Shown piece after piece: positions 1 through 20,975 of a stretch of 37,500 nucleotides of DNA. The position numbers were made by a program, and so were the translations under genes. Every line of letters begins with the position of its first letter. Position 1 is the first letter of the stretch. The DNA lies in contig NZ_AHMT02000049.1 in the NCBI RefSeq assembly GCF_000243815.2, forward strand, positions 10,001 to 47,500, given 5' to 3'. The stretch is from Leptospira alexanderi serovar Manhao 3 str. L 60 (GTDB lineage: Bacteria; Spirochaetota; Leptospiria; Leptospirales; Leptospiraceae). Below the pieces are notes generated by a model. The model was not told the DNA's origin. It saw only the letters and a program-made list of their open reading frames with translations, and made no database searches.

Positions 1-2
1 AA

Positions 3-842
<840 letters not shown>

Positions 843-926
843 TTGTGGCTGATTTATTTTAAGGCTTTGGGGACAGTCTCTAAATTTTTACCTAAGATCT
901 AAAGTTTGAAACGGAGAGAAGAATAT

Positions 927-1349
<423 letters not shown>

Positions 1350-1561
1350 AATAATCTCTCCTTTTCCAAATCTTCACGATTTTGGGAATGGCAATTTGTA
1401 GAATTGAAATTTTTTTAGATTTGTTTTTTTGGGGAGATTTTGTGGGAACTCCCAAAGTTTTTTCAAGGTGAGTTTTGGTTTTATCTTATTTTTGCGGATT
1501 TTGGGAGAATTTTTTTCGACTTTAAAGTTTCAGGATTTTACTTCCTTTTGAAGTACTAAAA

Positions 1562-1743
1562 AACGTGAGTTCGTGGAGAAAATGAGAAAGAATTCTCTAA
1601 AAGTAGGAGTTCCTACAAGTTTAGAATTGTTCGTAAAATCGTGATTTGTGGTAGTTCCCACATTTTAAGAATAGATTTACAAAGTTCAGATTCCAAGTTG
1701 TTTTAGAAAATGAAACATGGATTCTTACGACCCTGCTCACGTT
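1562..1743 (+). repeat. MITE-like repeat, family 1, copy 1
   Basis: A 182-bp element begins AACGTGAGTTCG and ends CTGCTCACGTT, giving imperfect terminal inverted repeats. The interior contains a near-palindrome (GTAGGAGTTCCTAC), the motif GTAGTTCCCACATTTTAAGA and a conserved GATTTACAAAGTTCA. Similar copies are at 17953, 19220 and 21426 (same strand) and 5853 (opposite strand). The flanks are A-rich, so a target duplication cannot be told from chance here. No coding capacity. Confidence 0.8.
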
Positions 1744-1908
1744 AAAAAAGTGGGAACTCCTATGGTCAACATAGGAAAGTGAGAATACGGATAGAATTTT
1801 TGGTTCAGTATTAAAATATGTCTCTTTATACAAATAAGATAGAATCATATAATTCCCGTTTTGTTTGGAATTTGTAAAACTCCTTTCTTTTTCATAGATT
1901 TTCCTAAA

Positions 1909-2164
1909 AACGTAAGTTCGGCGTAAGAACGTTTGGGCGAATAAGAAACTAAAGTGCAACGACTCCCTGAACTCAGGCGCAGAGCTTTCCTGAACTCAGC
2001 AAACACCTTCCTATGGGTCGGTGTTTAGGTCGCTCTGCGGGTCGTCGTCGCAGCTCGCGAATTTCATAGATAAAATCGCTCGCGACCGCGCTTTAACTCA
2101 ATGTTGCTGCCTACGATCGCAACATAATAATCGCTTTCGCATTTTGTTATATCGAACTCACGTT
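1909..2164 (-). repeat. MITE-like repeat, family 2, with internal extra segment
   Basis: It has the same terminal sequences as family 1 (AACGTAAGTTCGGCGTAAGA at one end, ATCGAACTCACGTT at the other) but an unrelated interior rich in GCTCGCGA motifs. The shared interior (CTCGCGAATTTCATAGATAA and TCGCTTTCGCATTTTGTTAT) matches the copy at 18896-19038 in reverse orientation. Relative to that copy it carries about 110 extra bases between roughly 1942 and 2052. Confidence 0.75.
1978..2039. other. Nested two-stem hairpin inside the family 2 repeat
   Basis: An outer stem CGCAGAGC/GCTCTGCG (1978-1985 with 2032-2039) encloses an inner stem AAACACC/GGTGTTT (2001-2007 with 2020-2026). It lies in the segment absent from the sister copy at 18896-19038, so it may be a separate inserted element. 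No T-run follows, so an intrinsic terminator is unlikely. Function unknown. Confidence 0.5.
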
Positions 2165-2729
2165 AAAAGAGCTCTATTTTGGCGAATAAGATTTGGTGAA
2201 TTTTTAAAAGACTTGATTTTAATTTCGATAAGATCTTTCAATTTTTAGAAAATTTGTTCAATATATTCTCTGTTTCTAAAAAATAGATGCCTAAAAATTA
2301 AGCAATAGCTACTTAGTTAAGCATTTATTCAAATTTTTTCCAAAATAGAACTTTGTTTAATTATAATGAATATAGATTCCTCATTTGTAAAAGTAATTTA
2401 GAAAAAAATTGTTTATAAAATGAAAGTCACTGTATTGAAGCTTGGCAATCGTATTTTGATTGCACATACTTTTATATATTGTATTTGTTGGAATCAATTT
2501 CAGAAAAAAATTGTAAATACTAAGCTTATTAGAATAGAAATGTACGGTTTCCGGCCATTTTTAGTCAAGAGTGCTTCATAGAAATAGAATATGCAGAATT
2601 CATAAAGTGTTCGAATGGGTTGTTAAAAAAAGGAAGTGCAATTTTTTTTTGATTTATTTCTTAAGGCGGTAGGTCAAGTTAGTATTGGGGATTCGTTCTT
2701 CGAAGAAAATGTTCATCTGAGGTTCAATA

Positions 2730-3065
<336 letters not shown>

Positions 3066-3098
3066 TTCTCCATTCATCTTGTTTGATAGACCGAGACT

Positions 3099-3126
3099 AA
3101 AAAGGCGCCTTTCAGGCGCCTTTTTT
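3099..3126 (+). terminator. Intrinsic terminator after the 2730-3065 gene
   Basis: A perfect GGCGCC/GGCGCC stem (3104-3109 with 3115-3120) has a five-base TTTCA loop, is preceded by an A-run and followed by six T. The A-run/T-run pairing makes it potentially bidirectional. Confidence 0.9.
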
Positions 3127-3620
3127 ATTGCAATGAATCGTTTGAGATTTATGGGAAGTGGACACATTGAATGAAAAATATGAGCGTATGTATTCCTTCA
3201 TCTTATGAGTACAAATGAATTTTGGAATAGGCAAACCAAACATTCGATTTAATCGGGCTCCTCGATCTGAAACGTAAAAATGGAACGATCTTCGTGTTGG
3301 AAGACGTAAATATCCGGAACGGAAACGAAATCAGAGTCTGTCCCAAAACTTTAAGAATGTGGGAACGTTTTAGATGTTAGTGGATAGATTTCAGAGATCA
3401 GATTTCAGTAAATTTACAGAAGAGAAAAATTAACCTTTGTTAAAGTCTGATCCATCTATTAGGAAAATGTAACTGAACCCTGACTCCTATTCACTGATTC
3501 CTAAAACGTGGGAACTCCTACGTTTTATTACGAATTTAGTGAATGATTGTAACTGATTTCTTTTAAGGTTTTTTGGGTGGGGTTATAGATTAAATAATTA
3601 TAATATTTAAATATTTTATT
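3127..3620. repeat. Intergenic region with a long hairpin and a possible gene remnant
   Basis: No intact gene is seen. A two-part inverted repeat lies at 3489-3544: outer ATTCACT/AGTGAAT (3489-3495 with 3538-3544) and inner AAAACGT/ACGTTTT (3503-3509 with 3520-3526) around a GGGAACTCCT loop. That GTGGGAACTCC core recurs in other intergenic stretches of this window. Bases 3240-3380 can be read on the plus strand as about 45 sense codons (including GTIFVLEDVNIRNGNEI), which may be a fragment of a lost gene, but this is weak. Confidence 0.4.
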
Positions 3621-4709
<1,089 letters not shown>

Positions 4710-4792
4710 GAAAGATATCTCTAAGCGAATGCTTAAAAAGATATTAATAAAACGCTAGAACTCCCGTCAAGGGGGTTCCGGTGTGGTGTGTT

Positions 4793-5572
<780 letters not shown>

Positions 5573-5852
5573 AGTAGCATCCTTCGATTTTAGATAACCC
5601 ATTATTTTGTTCGTTCTGTTTATGTTCAGATTACATGAGAAATAAATTTCCATGACTGGTTCGGTAAAAAAGTGAACTTCTAAAACCTCGTGAAAATCAT
5701 TTAAAAAGGTTTTAAACGATTTTTTCTAAAGATTTGTCGGGGAGATTTTACTGATCTCTATATAAAGGGGTACCGCTAATTTTAGCATAAATCCCCGTTT
5801 AGACACAGAATTTTGAACACTCTATTATATAGGGATGAGTAAAGTTGTAAAT

Positions 5853-6021
5853 AATGTGAGTTCGGGAGTGATTCATTTTTCTAAAAAAGTTAAGATCTGA
5901 ATTTTGCAGATCGATTCCTAAAATGTGGGAACTACCGCGAATCACGATTTTACGAATAAATTCTAAAATTTTAGGAGCTCATACTTTTAGAAAATTCTTT
6001 CTCATTCGCCAAACTCACGTT
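5853..6021 (-). repeat. MITE-like repeat, family 1, copy 2 (inverted)
   Basis: The element runs from AATGTGAGTTCGGG to CCAAACTCACGTT and is the reverse complement of the family 1 interior (GTGGGAACTACC, CGATTTTACGAA, TTTTAGAAAATTCTTTCTCA). It is shorter and more diverged than the other copies. The surrounding intergenic stretch from 5573 to 6248 holds no other recognisable feature apart from a partial end (AACGTAAACTC) near 6085. Confidence 0.7.
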
Positions 6022-6248
6022 AAAGAATCTTTCTTTGAAATCTTTAAGAGAAAATCACCTATCATAATAGTTTTTTGTAATATAACGTAAACTCTTAGGG
6101 TGAATGTGACGAGGCTTACAAGCGATCAATGAAGCACAGCGACAATTTTTAGAACGGCTGTGTTTTGGTATTAAGGAGTTCTATAAATTTTAGTACCGTA
6201 AGTTTTTATTGCAAAGCGCCGTTGGAGTGTAAAATATTCGGTGTTTCG

Positions 6249-6701
6249 TTATATAGTTCTGAAGAAATTTAAAGCTTTCTGCATGATCTTTTCATATTCA
6301 GTTTTATCAAAGAAAATAGATTCCATATTTGTTAGTAAATACGGTTCTTCATAACCATTTTCATATGCAAAATCACTCCATATATACTTTGAACTATCAA
6401 GTGTAATCTTGCAAGCATATGCGCCACAACCTATATCCCCACATTCAGGACAAATATAAATTAAAGATCGTCCAGAGTCAGTTTTAGGTAGCTGTAAAAG
6501 TAATAATTCTTTATAAATATCTAAGTTATCAAACCCTTTCACAAAACAGCCCATGAAATCACTATCTTTGTCGAGTTTATGTAGCAAGGATTTTTTATTG
6601 ATTAAAAAATCAAGAGATGAACGTTCGGTTGTGTAACTTGAACTCGATGTAAATCCTTTTCTGTTTAGAATCGTAAAACCAAGTTGTGATAACATTAACA
6701 T
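6249..6701 (-). CDS. Hypothetical protein with a CPECGDIGCGAYACK motif
   Basis: A 150-residue soluble protein with no signal peptide. The central segment YICPECGDIGCGAYACKI followed by YIWSDFAYENGYEEP resembles, from memory, a recurring motif of small bacterial proteins of unknown function (Cys-rich CPEC-D-GCGA followed by W-DF-YEN). The cysteines could bind a metal. The N-terminus contains a Ser/Thr-rich stretch. Start: AGGA lies 5 nt before the ATG at 6701; a second ATG lies two codons later. The gene is AT-rich and sits alone between repeats (5853-6021 on one side, 6720-6939 on the other), which suggests an acquired islet. Immunity-type function is possible but unproven. Confidence 0.6.
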   Translation of the reverse strand: MLMLSQLGFTILNRKGFTSSSSYTTERSSLDFLINKKSLLHKLDKDSDFMGCFVKGFDNLDIYKELLLLQLPKTDSGRSLIYICPECGDIGCGAYACKITLDSSKYIWSDFAYENGYEEPYLLTNMESIFFDKTEYEKIMQKALNFFRTI

Positions 6702-6719
6702 TAATATCCTGAATACAAT

Positions 6720-6801
6720 TATTGAAAAATTAATTTTCTTCTAAAACGAATAGGAAAAACCGTTTGTAGATATTGGTTTTTCAAAAACTCTAATATTCCT
6801 T
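6720..6801. repeat. Degenerate copy of the GTTGTTGAAAAATT palindromic repeat
   Basis: ATTATTGAAAAATTAATTTT near 6721 and GGTTTTTCAAAAACTCTAAT near 6780 are decayed versions of the ends of the repeat at 6843-6939. It lies just upstream of the hypothetical gene at 6249-6701. Confidence 0.5.
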
Positions 6802-6842
6802 TTTGAACATCAATTTATCTTTTTGTTCGTTAAAAACAATAA

Positions 6843-6939
6843 AGTTGTTGAAAAATTCCGTGACTCAGATTAACAAAACCGCTTCAAACGCCCATTCCAA
6901 TAGGGCAGAAACGGATAGAGAATTAATTTTTCAACAACT
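6843..6939 (+). repeat. Short palindromic-ended repeat, family 3
   Basis: A 97-bp element with a perfect 15-bp terminal inverted repeat AGTTGTTGAAAAATT/AATTTTTCAACAACT. A second copy in opposite orientation is at 36084-36174 and a decayed one at 6720-6801. The interior contains ATTAACAAAACCGCTTCAA, also found in the second copy. No coding capacity. Confidence 0.75.
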
Positions 6940-6963
6940 CTAATATCCAAAATTTTCGCCTAA

Positions 6964-8280
<1,317 letters not shown>

Positions 8281-8306
8281 TCATATTTGTAGTTTTGTCG
8301 TAAATT

Positions 8307-12163
<3,857 letters not shown>

Positions 12164-12185
12164 CGGCTCAGTTTCCAGCTACCTA

Positions 12186-12225
<40 letters not shown>

Positions 12226-12284
12226 TGGCTCTGTTTTCGCGAAAATTGTTCTAATATATTAAACGATACTCAAGGAAGAATGGA

Positions 12285-13061
<777 letters not shown>

Positions 13062-13158
13062 GAATGGATTTGTCGGAATCCAAGCAAGTTCCACACTGAC
13101 AGAAATTCTAAATAATCTAAGTTCACTCAGATTTTTTGTCTAACCAAGGGTAGATGTA

Positions 13159-17032
<3,874 letters not shown>

Positions 17033-17050
17033 CTTTTTAAAGGGTTTAGT

Positions 17051-17095
17051 GGGGGAGGAGTCCCCCTCGCAAAAGCCGCGTTAAGCGTCTTTTGC
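17051..17095 (+). terminator. Tandem hairpins after the 14573-17032 gene
   Basis: Two adjacent stems: GGGGGA-GGAG-TCCCCC (17051-17066), and GCAAAAG/CTTTTGC (17069-17075 with 17089-17095), the latter extended by CGC/GCG after one mismatch. There is no T-run, so it may be a poor terminator, a processing or stability element, or part of a dispersed repeat. Confidence 0.45.
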
Positions 17096-17244
17096 TACCC
17101 CCTCTCCGGGCGATCTTCAAGGTTTATAGGCCCGGACCCACTTTCAGAAAAAATCTTAACTTAATTTTGGCGTAGGGAAAGTTTGTGTTTTCTTTTGTTT
17201 CGAAGTTGTTTATTTTTGCTGAAATTTTAGACGGATGGAATCAT

Positions 17245-17899
17245 ATGCAAAAAATAGAATTCTTTTTTGAATTTGCAAGCACTTATTCCTATCTTTCCGT
17301 AATGAGAATCGAAAACCTCTTAAGGGACTTGAATGTAGAAATTTTATGGAGACCGTTTTGTTAGGTCCGATCTTTAAAAAACAGGGCTGGAACGATTCTC
17401 CCTTTAATCTTTTCCCTTCTAGAGGAAAGTATATGTGGAAGGATATGAAAAGAAGAAGTCGTAAATACGGAATCGGATTTGTAACAGTTTCCAAGAAACG
17501 GGCTACTTGCCTCCAGAATCACAATCACAAATGTATACAAACCTTGGATATCCTTATATGCGAGACTTTCTGTGCCAATTTCGAAAAGGGCTTGGACATT
17601 TCTAATCCTGAAGTTCTAATTCTCATTTTAAACGGACTTGGAGTAAAAGACGAGGAGATCGTTGAGAACTCTAAAAAAGAGGAAACGAAAAACCTTCTCC
17701 GTAAACAAACCGAAAGAGCGATCGAACTTGGAATTTTTGGCGCCCCCGGTTTTCTTATCGGCGAAGGGCTTTTTGGGGAGATGACCGATTGGAAAATGCT
17801 CTTGAGGAATTGAAGCAATTTTGGAATTATTTTATTTGCCAAATGTTTGTTATATTGTATTTTTATAATATTCAAATCTATTTTTATGCGGAAATTTAA
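17245..17899 (+). pseudogene. 2-hydroxychromene-2-carboxylate isomerase (DsbA-fold), frameshifted
   Basis: A thioredoxin-fold, glutathione-dependent isomerase of the HCCA/DsbA family, broken into several frames. It starts MQKIEFFFEFASTYSYLSV and reaches EILWRPFC-stop. The next frame continues LLGPIFKKQGWNDSPFNLFP. Then QFPRNGLLASRITITNVYKP is in another frame, CANFEKGLDISNPEVLIL returns to the second frame, and after GAPGFLIGEGLF the family's GDDRLENALEEL appears in yet another frame. At least four shifts are needed. Two are explained by loss of one T in T-runs (17356-17359 and 17770-17774). The Ser of STYSY would be the active-site residue. It is probably non-functional, unless the sequence is wrong. 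Confidence 0.82.
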
Positions 17900-17952
17900 A
17901 AGACGGGTATTTAATAAGTAGTCAAACATTGCAGACGATCGTTTTATAATTT

Positions 17953-18138
17953 AACGTGAGTTCGGCCTAAGAAAATAAGAAAGAATTTTCTAAAAGTAGA
18001 AATTCCTACAATTTCAGAATTTGTTTGTAAAGTCGTGATTTGTGGTGATTCCCGCATTTTAAGAATCAATTTACAAAGTTCAGGTTCCAATTCTTTTTAG
18101 AAAAATGAATCATGGATTCTTACGACCCTGCTCACGTT
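17953..18138 (+). repeat. MITE-like repeat, family 1, copy 3
   Basis: A 186-bp element from AACGTGAGTTCGGCCTAAGA to GACCCTGCTCACGTT, closely matching the 1562-1743 copy along its length (AAGAATTTTCTAAAAGTAGA, CGTGATTTGTGGTGATTCCC, GATTTACAAAGTTCAGGTTC). The flanks show AATT on both sides if one more terminal base is counted in the element, a possible short duplication. Confidence 0.8.
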
Positions 18139-18260
18139 AAATTATGTATTTGTTTGAATCGAAATGAAAAATGAATATAGAGAAAGTTGGATCTAATTTG
18201 TGCTATCTTTTTCTTAGGGAAATCAAGAATCTATTCGAATAATTTAAAGGAATATTATCA

Positions 18261-18653
18261 ATGGTAAGGACACTAACGTGTGTATTTGTTCTTCTCTTTT
18301 TCATTTCAATCTCTGCGGAAGAAAGTTCCGATTTTAGAAATGATTTAAACTCTCTTATGGCCGTATTCGAGTCTTGTGAATGTAAATTCATCCGAAACGG
18401 TGTCGAACACGGTCCGAAGGAAGCCAGAGCACACATGGAAAAAAAGCTAAAAGTGGTGGAAGGAAGAATTCAAACTATCCCGGAGTTTATAGATTATATT
18501 GGTTCCAAATCCAGTATATCCGGAAAACCGTATCTCGTAAAATTTGCGGATGGTAAGACTAAGGAATCCGGGGTTTGGTTGAAAGAAAAATGGGAGGAGA
18601 TCTTAAAAGAAAAGAATCCTTCCACAAAGTCGACCGGAAAGAAGGGGAATTAA
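18261..18653 (+). CDS. DUF5329-family periplasmic protein
   Basis: A 130-residue exported protein. A signal peptide covers residues 1-19 ([15 protein letters not shown], then EE). The mature part has the family pattern I associate with DUF5329: [46 protein letters not shown] and [10 protein letters not shown]. Two cysteines in CEC could be redox-active or metal-binding. The C-terminus is basic (KSTGKKGN). AAGGA nine bases before ATG supports the start. It is a single gene flanked by repeats on both sides. Biochemical function unknown. Confidence 0.75.
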   Translation: MVRTLTCVFVLLFFISISAEESSDFRNDLNSLMAVFESCECKFIRNGVEHGPKEARAHMEKKLKVVEGRIQTIPEFIDYIGSKSSISGKPYLVKFADGKTKESGVWLKEKWEEILKEKNPSTKSTGKKGN

Positions 18654-18833
18654 GAATCTATCCACAAACTTTATTTTATTCTTAGGAAGGCGCCAATCTT
18701 TATATTCCAAAGAAGATAATTGAAAAGATAACAAAGGCACGCAGTGGGCCATAGCGAAAGTTCCAAAAAGAGTCCAACTTGCAAAGTTCACTCGGATGTT
18801 GATTGGCTTCGTCTTTCGTTTTCTTGGACTGGG

Positions 18834-19194
<361 letters not shown>

Positions 19195-19219
19195 TTACAT
19201 CCAAGAATCATACTAATCT

Positions 19220-19407
19220 AACGTGAGCAGGGTCGTAAGCAAATGAGAAAGAATGTTCTAAAAGCAGGAGTTCCTACAATTTAAGAATTTGTTTGTAAAA
19301 TTGCGATTTGCGATAGTTCCCACATTTTAAGAATGGATTTACAAAGTTCAAATTCAAACTTCCTACAGAAAAAATAAATCGTGAATTTCTTACGCCTAAC
19401 TTACGTT
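19220..19407 (+). repeat. MITE-like repeat, family 1, copy 4, with 5-bp target duplication
   Basis: A 188-bp element from AACGTGAGCAGGGTCGTAAG to TTACGCCTAACTTACGTT. It is flanked by perfect direct repeats AATCT (19215-19219 and 19408-19412). The interior matches the copy at 21426-21603 very closely (GAAAGAATGTTCTAAAAGCA, ATTGCGATTTGCGATAGTTC). Confidence 0.85.
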
Positions 19408-19433
19408 AATCTACGGATCGCTCGATAAACATT

Positions 19434-19799
19434 TCAATTTCTAGAATGAGATATTGCGTTTTCAACTTCTTCTCGGGTGATTGTAGGTGGAATCAGCCCT
19501 TTGCGAATTTTTTCTGAAACAAGTGTGGCTACCTGCTCGGCTTGTTTTTGATTTTGGAATCCTTCTGTTCCATGCCGACCTGGAATGTGGGGTTGGTGGA
19601 CAAAGAGGGAGCCGTTGACATAGACATCATAACCATATTCTCCGGAGTTTACGTCAAAGGTCTGAATGCGAATTTCCGCATTTGTATAGGATGAGGACTT
19701 TCCCGTTCCCGAGGTTTGTTGGTTCTTTTCGGTTTTGTGAGGTTTACAAAGAACGTTTAGAATACACAAACACAATAGAATCAAAATTTTCTCTTTCAT
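19434..19799 (-). CDS. DUF4907-family probable lipoprotein
   Basis: A 121-residue exported protein with an N-terminal hydrophobic segment ending at a possible lipobox cysteine (Cys18 in ILNVLC), so it is likely lipidated; the lipobox is loose. The mature part shows the DUF4907 pattern: GEYGYDVYVNGSLFVHQPHI, PGRHGTEGF, KQAEQVATLVSEKIRKGLIP and PPTITREEVENA. It lies 69 bp downstream of the kelch lipoprotein gene on the same strand, separated by a terminator-like hairpin. DUF4907 and kelch genes also neighbour each other in Bacteroidetes, as I recall, which supports a shared surface or periplasmic role. No Shine-Dalgarno is obvious. Confidence 0.72.
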   Translation of the reverse strand: MKEKILILLCLCILNVLCKPHKTEKNQQTSGTGKSSSYTNAEIRIQTFDVNSGEYGYDVYVNGSLFVHQPHIPGRHGTEGFQNQKQAEQVATLVSEKIRKGLIPPTITREEVENAISHSRN

Positions 19800-19830
19800 A
19801 TCGTTTCGCCCATTGCAAAGTTTCGGAAAG

Positions 19831-19855
19831 AAAAGTCAGGCAAGGCCTGACTTTT
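19831..19855 (-). terminator. Hairpin between the kelch and DUF4907 genes
   Basis: A perfect 11-bp stem AAAAGTCAGGC/GCCTGACTTTT with a 3-nt loop. On the minus strand it follows the kelch stop codon and ends TTTTCTTT, as an intrinsic terminator would. Because the DUF4907 gene starts 32 bp further on, it may act as a partial terminator or stability element setting the ratio of the two products. Confidence 0.75.
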
Positions 19856-19868
19856 CGAATTCGCTGAA

Positions 19869-20975
19869 TTACAATCCCTGTGAAGGTTTGTAAAATTTGT
19901 AGACATGTTTGCCTACGACTGCGAATGCGTTCTGCCCGATTGTGAATGTAGTCCGATACATATCCTGAACCGATTCTAGATCGGGTTCTCGCACCCAAGA
20001 AGAAGTCCCGGGTTGATAGGACCATAGATCCACCGGATAATATCCGGAAATTGGATAACCTCCTCCTACAAAACCTCTGCCTGAAATGCCGAATCCCATT
20101 GCAGATAGTTTACCTGCGGGAAAGGAAGGAATTTGTATCCAAGTGCCTGGGCCGTTTGCAGCCGGTAAATATCGCCAAAAATCACTCAAAAGCGTTATGC
20201 TATTGGTAAGTCCGTCCGGAGAGCCGGTTCCAACATATCCGTAATTTCCTATTACAAACGAGGTTGCATAACAGCGGCCGACTCCGGGAAGGTCTGCTAC
20301 TTGTCGCCAGGAATCTGTGGCCGGATTGTATTCCCAAAAATCTTTTCGTGGAGTACCGGCGCCGCCATAACCAGTGGTGCCCGTACCCAAATATCCTTTA
20401 TTTCCAATTGCAAAGGCAACCGCGCCAAACCGAGCAACACCCGGAAAGTCTTTTTTGGAGACCCATTGATTGGTACTTGGATTGTACTCCTGCCAGCTTT
20501 TGAAGGATATGTTGTTGTTATCAATTCCGGTTCCGTAGTAGCCTTTTCCATTGATAGCAAATCCTACCGCTCGAGCGTATCCAAGAGGGTAGGGTATATC
20601 CGCTTTTTGTGTCCAGGAACTCGTTTGGGAATCGTATTCCCATAAATCACGTAGCCAACTTCCCCCGGTTTGTCCAGCTGCGATATATCCTTTTCCATTG
20701 ATTGAAAAAGCCACGGCATCCCGTCTTCCCGATCCTGGAAAATCTTGCATACGATCCCGGTAAATCGGTTCCGCCTCTGGGGGAATTGGATAAGGCGGAG
20801 GCGGCTCTGGTGGTTCTTCGCTCATCTGTTGTTGGTTGACTATCTCTGAAGACTTAGAGTTTAACAGGGATAGTATCGGGTTACCGACATTGTTGTTCGA
20901 TGTTTCGAAACAAGCTGTGAACGGTGATACCAACACCAATAGTATCGCATACGTAAATCGCTTTTTTGTTCTCAT
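19869..20975 (-). CDS. Kelch-repeat lipoprotein
   Basis: A 368-residue exported protein. Its signal peptide ends at a lipobox cysteine (SPFTAC, Cys22), followed by a Pro/Glu-rich linker (about residues 52-72). Five to six kelch repeats follow, each with a hydrophobic strand, a GKGY/GYxGTG turn and a W-Y/W pair: AFSINGKGYIAAGQTGG, LWEYDSQTSSW, AINGKGYYGTG, EYNPSTNQW, AIGNKGYLGTGT, FWEYNPATDSW, VIGNYGYVGTGS, SGRGFVGGGY, LWSYQPGTSSW. It should fold as a beta-propeller for protein or glycan binding at the periplasm or surface. Start is well supported by AAGGAG five bases before ATG. It is the first gene of a unit with the DUF4907 gene. Confidence 0.88.
   Translation of the reverse strand: MRTKKRFTYAILLVLVSPFTACFETSNNNVGNPILSLLNSKSSEIVNQQQMSEEPPEPPPPYPIPPEAEPIYRDRMQDFPGSGRRDAVAFSINGKGYIAAGQTGGSWLRDLWEYDSQTSSWTQKADIPYPLGYARAVGFAINGKGYYGTGIDNNNISFKSWQEYNPSTNQWVSKKDFPGVARFGAVAFAIGNKGYLGTGTTGYGGAGTPRKDFWEYNPATDSWRQVADLPGVGRCYATSFVIGNYGYVGTGSPDGLTNSITLLSDFWRYLPAANGPGTWIQIPSFPAGKLSAMGFGISGRGFVGGGYPISGYYPVDLWSYQPGTSSWVREPDLESVQDMYRTTFTIGQNAFAVVGKHVYKFYKPSQGL

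Larger units (their letters stand above)
1350..2729. other. Long AT-rich intergenic region with dispersed repeats
   Basis: About 1.4 kb lie between the divergently placed gloA and the small exported-protein gene. No convincing coding sequence was found on either strand; the short open frames fall inside repeats. It holds two mobile-looking repeats (1562-1743 and 1909-2164) and a small hairpin near 1759-1775 (CCTATG/CATAGG). The stretch from 2200 to 2700 is very AT-rich, without recognisable structure apart from the promoter region of the gene at 2730. Confidence 0.6.

Noticed and set aside
1621..1959. Open frame of 112 codons on the minus strand
   Set aside because: It spans a family 1 repeat and unrelated intergenic DNA; the product has no recognisable domain and the same repeat elsewhere has stops.
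2021..2248. Open frame of 75 codons on the plus strand
   Set aside because: It lies across the end of a family 2 repeat and its hairpins; no Shine-Dalgarno, and the composition is that of the repeat.
3240..3380. About 45 sense codons on the plus strand (VLEDVNIRNGNEI)
   Set aside because: Too short, no start, and it adjoins the recurrent CTGTCCCAAAACTTTAAG-type intergenic sequence, so coding status is unsure.
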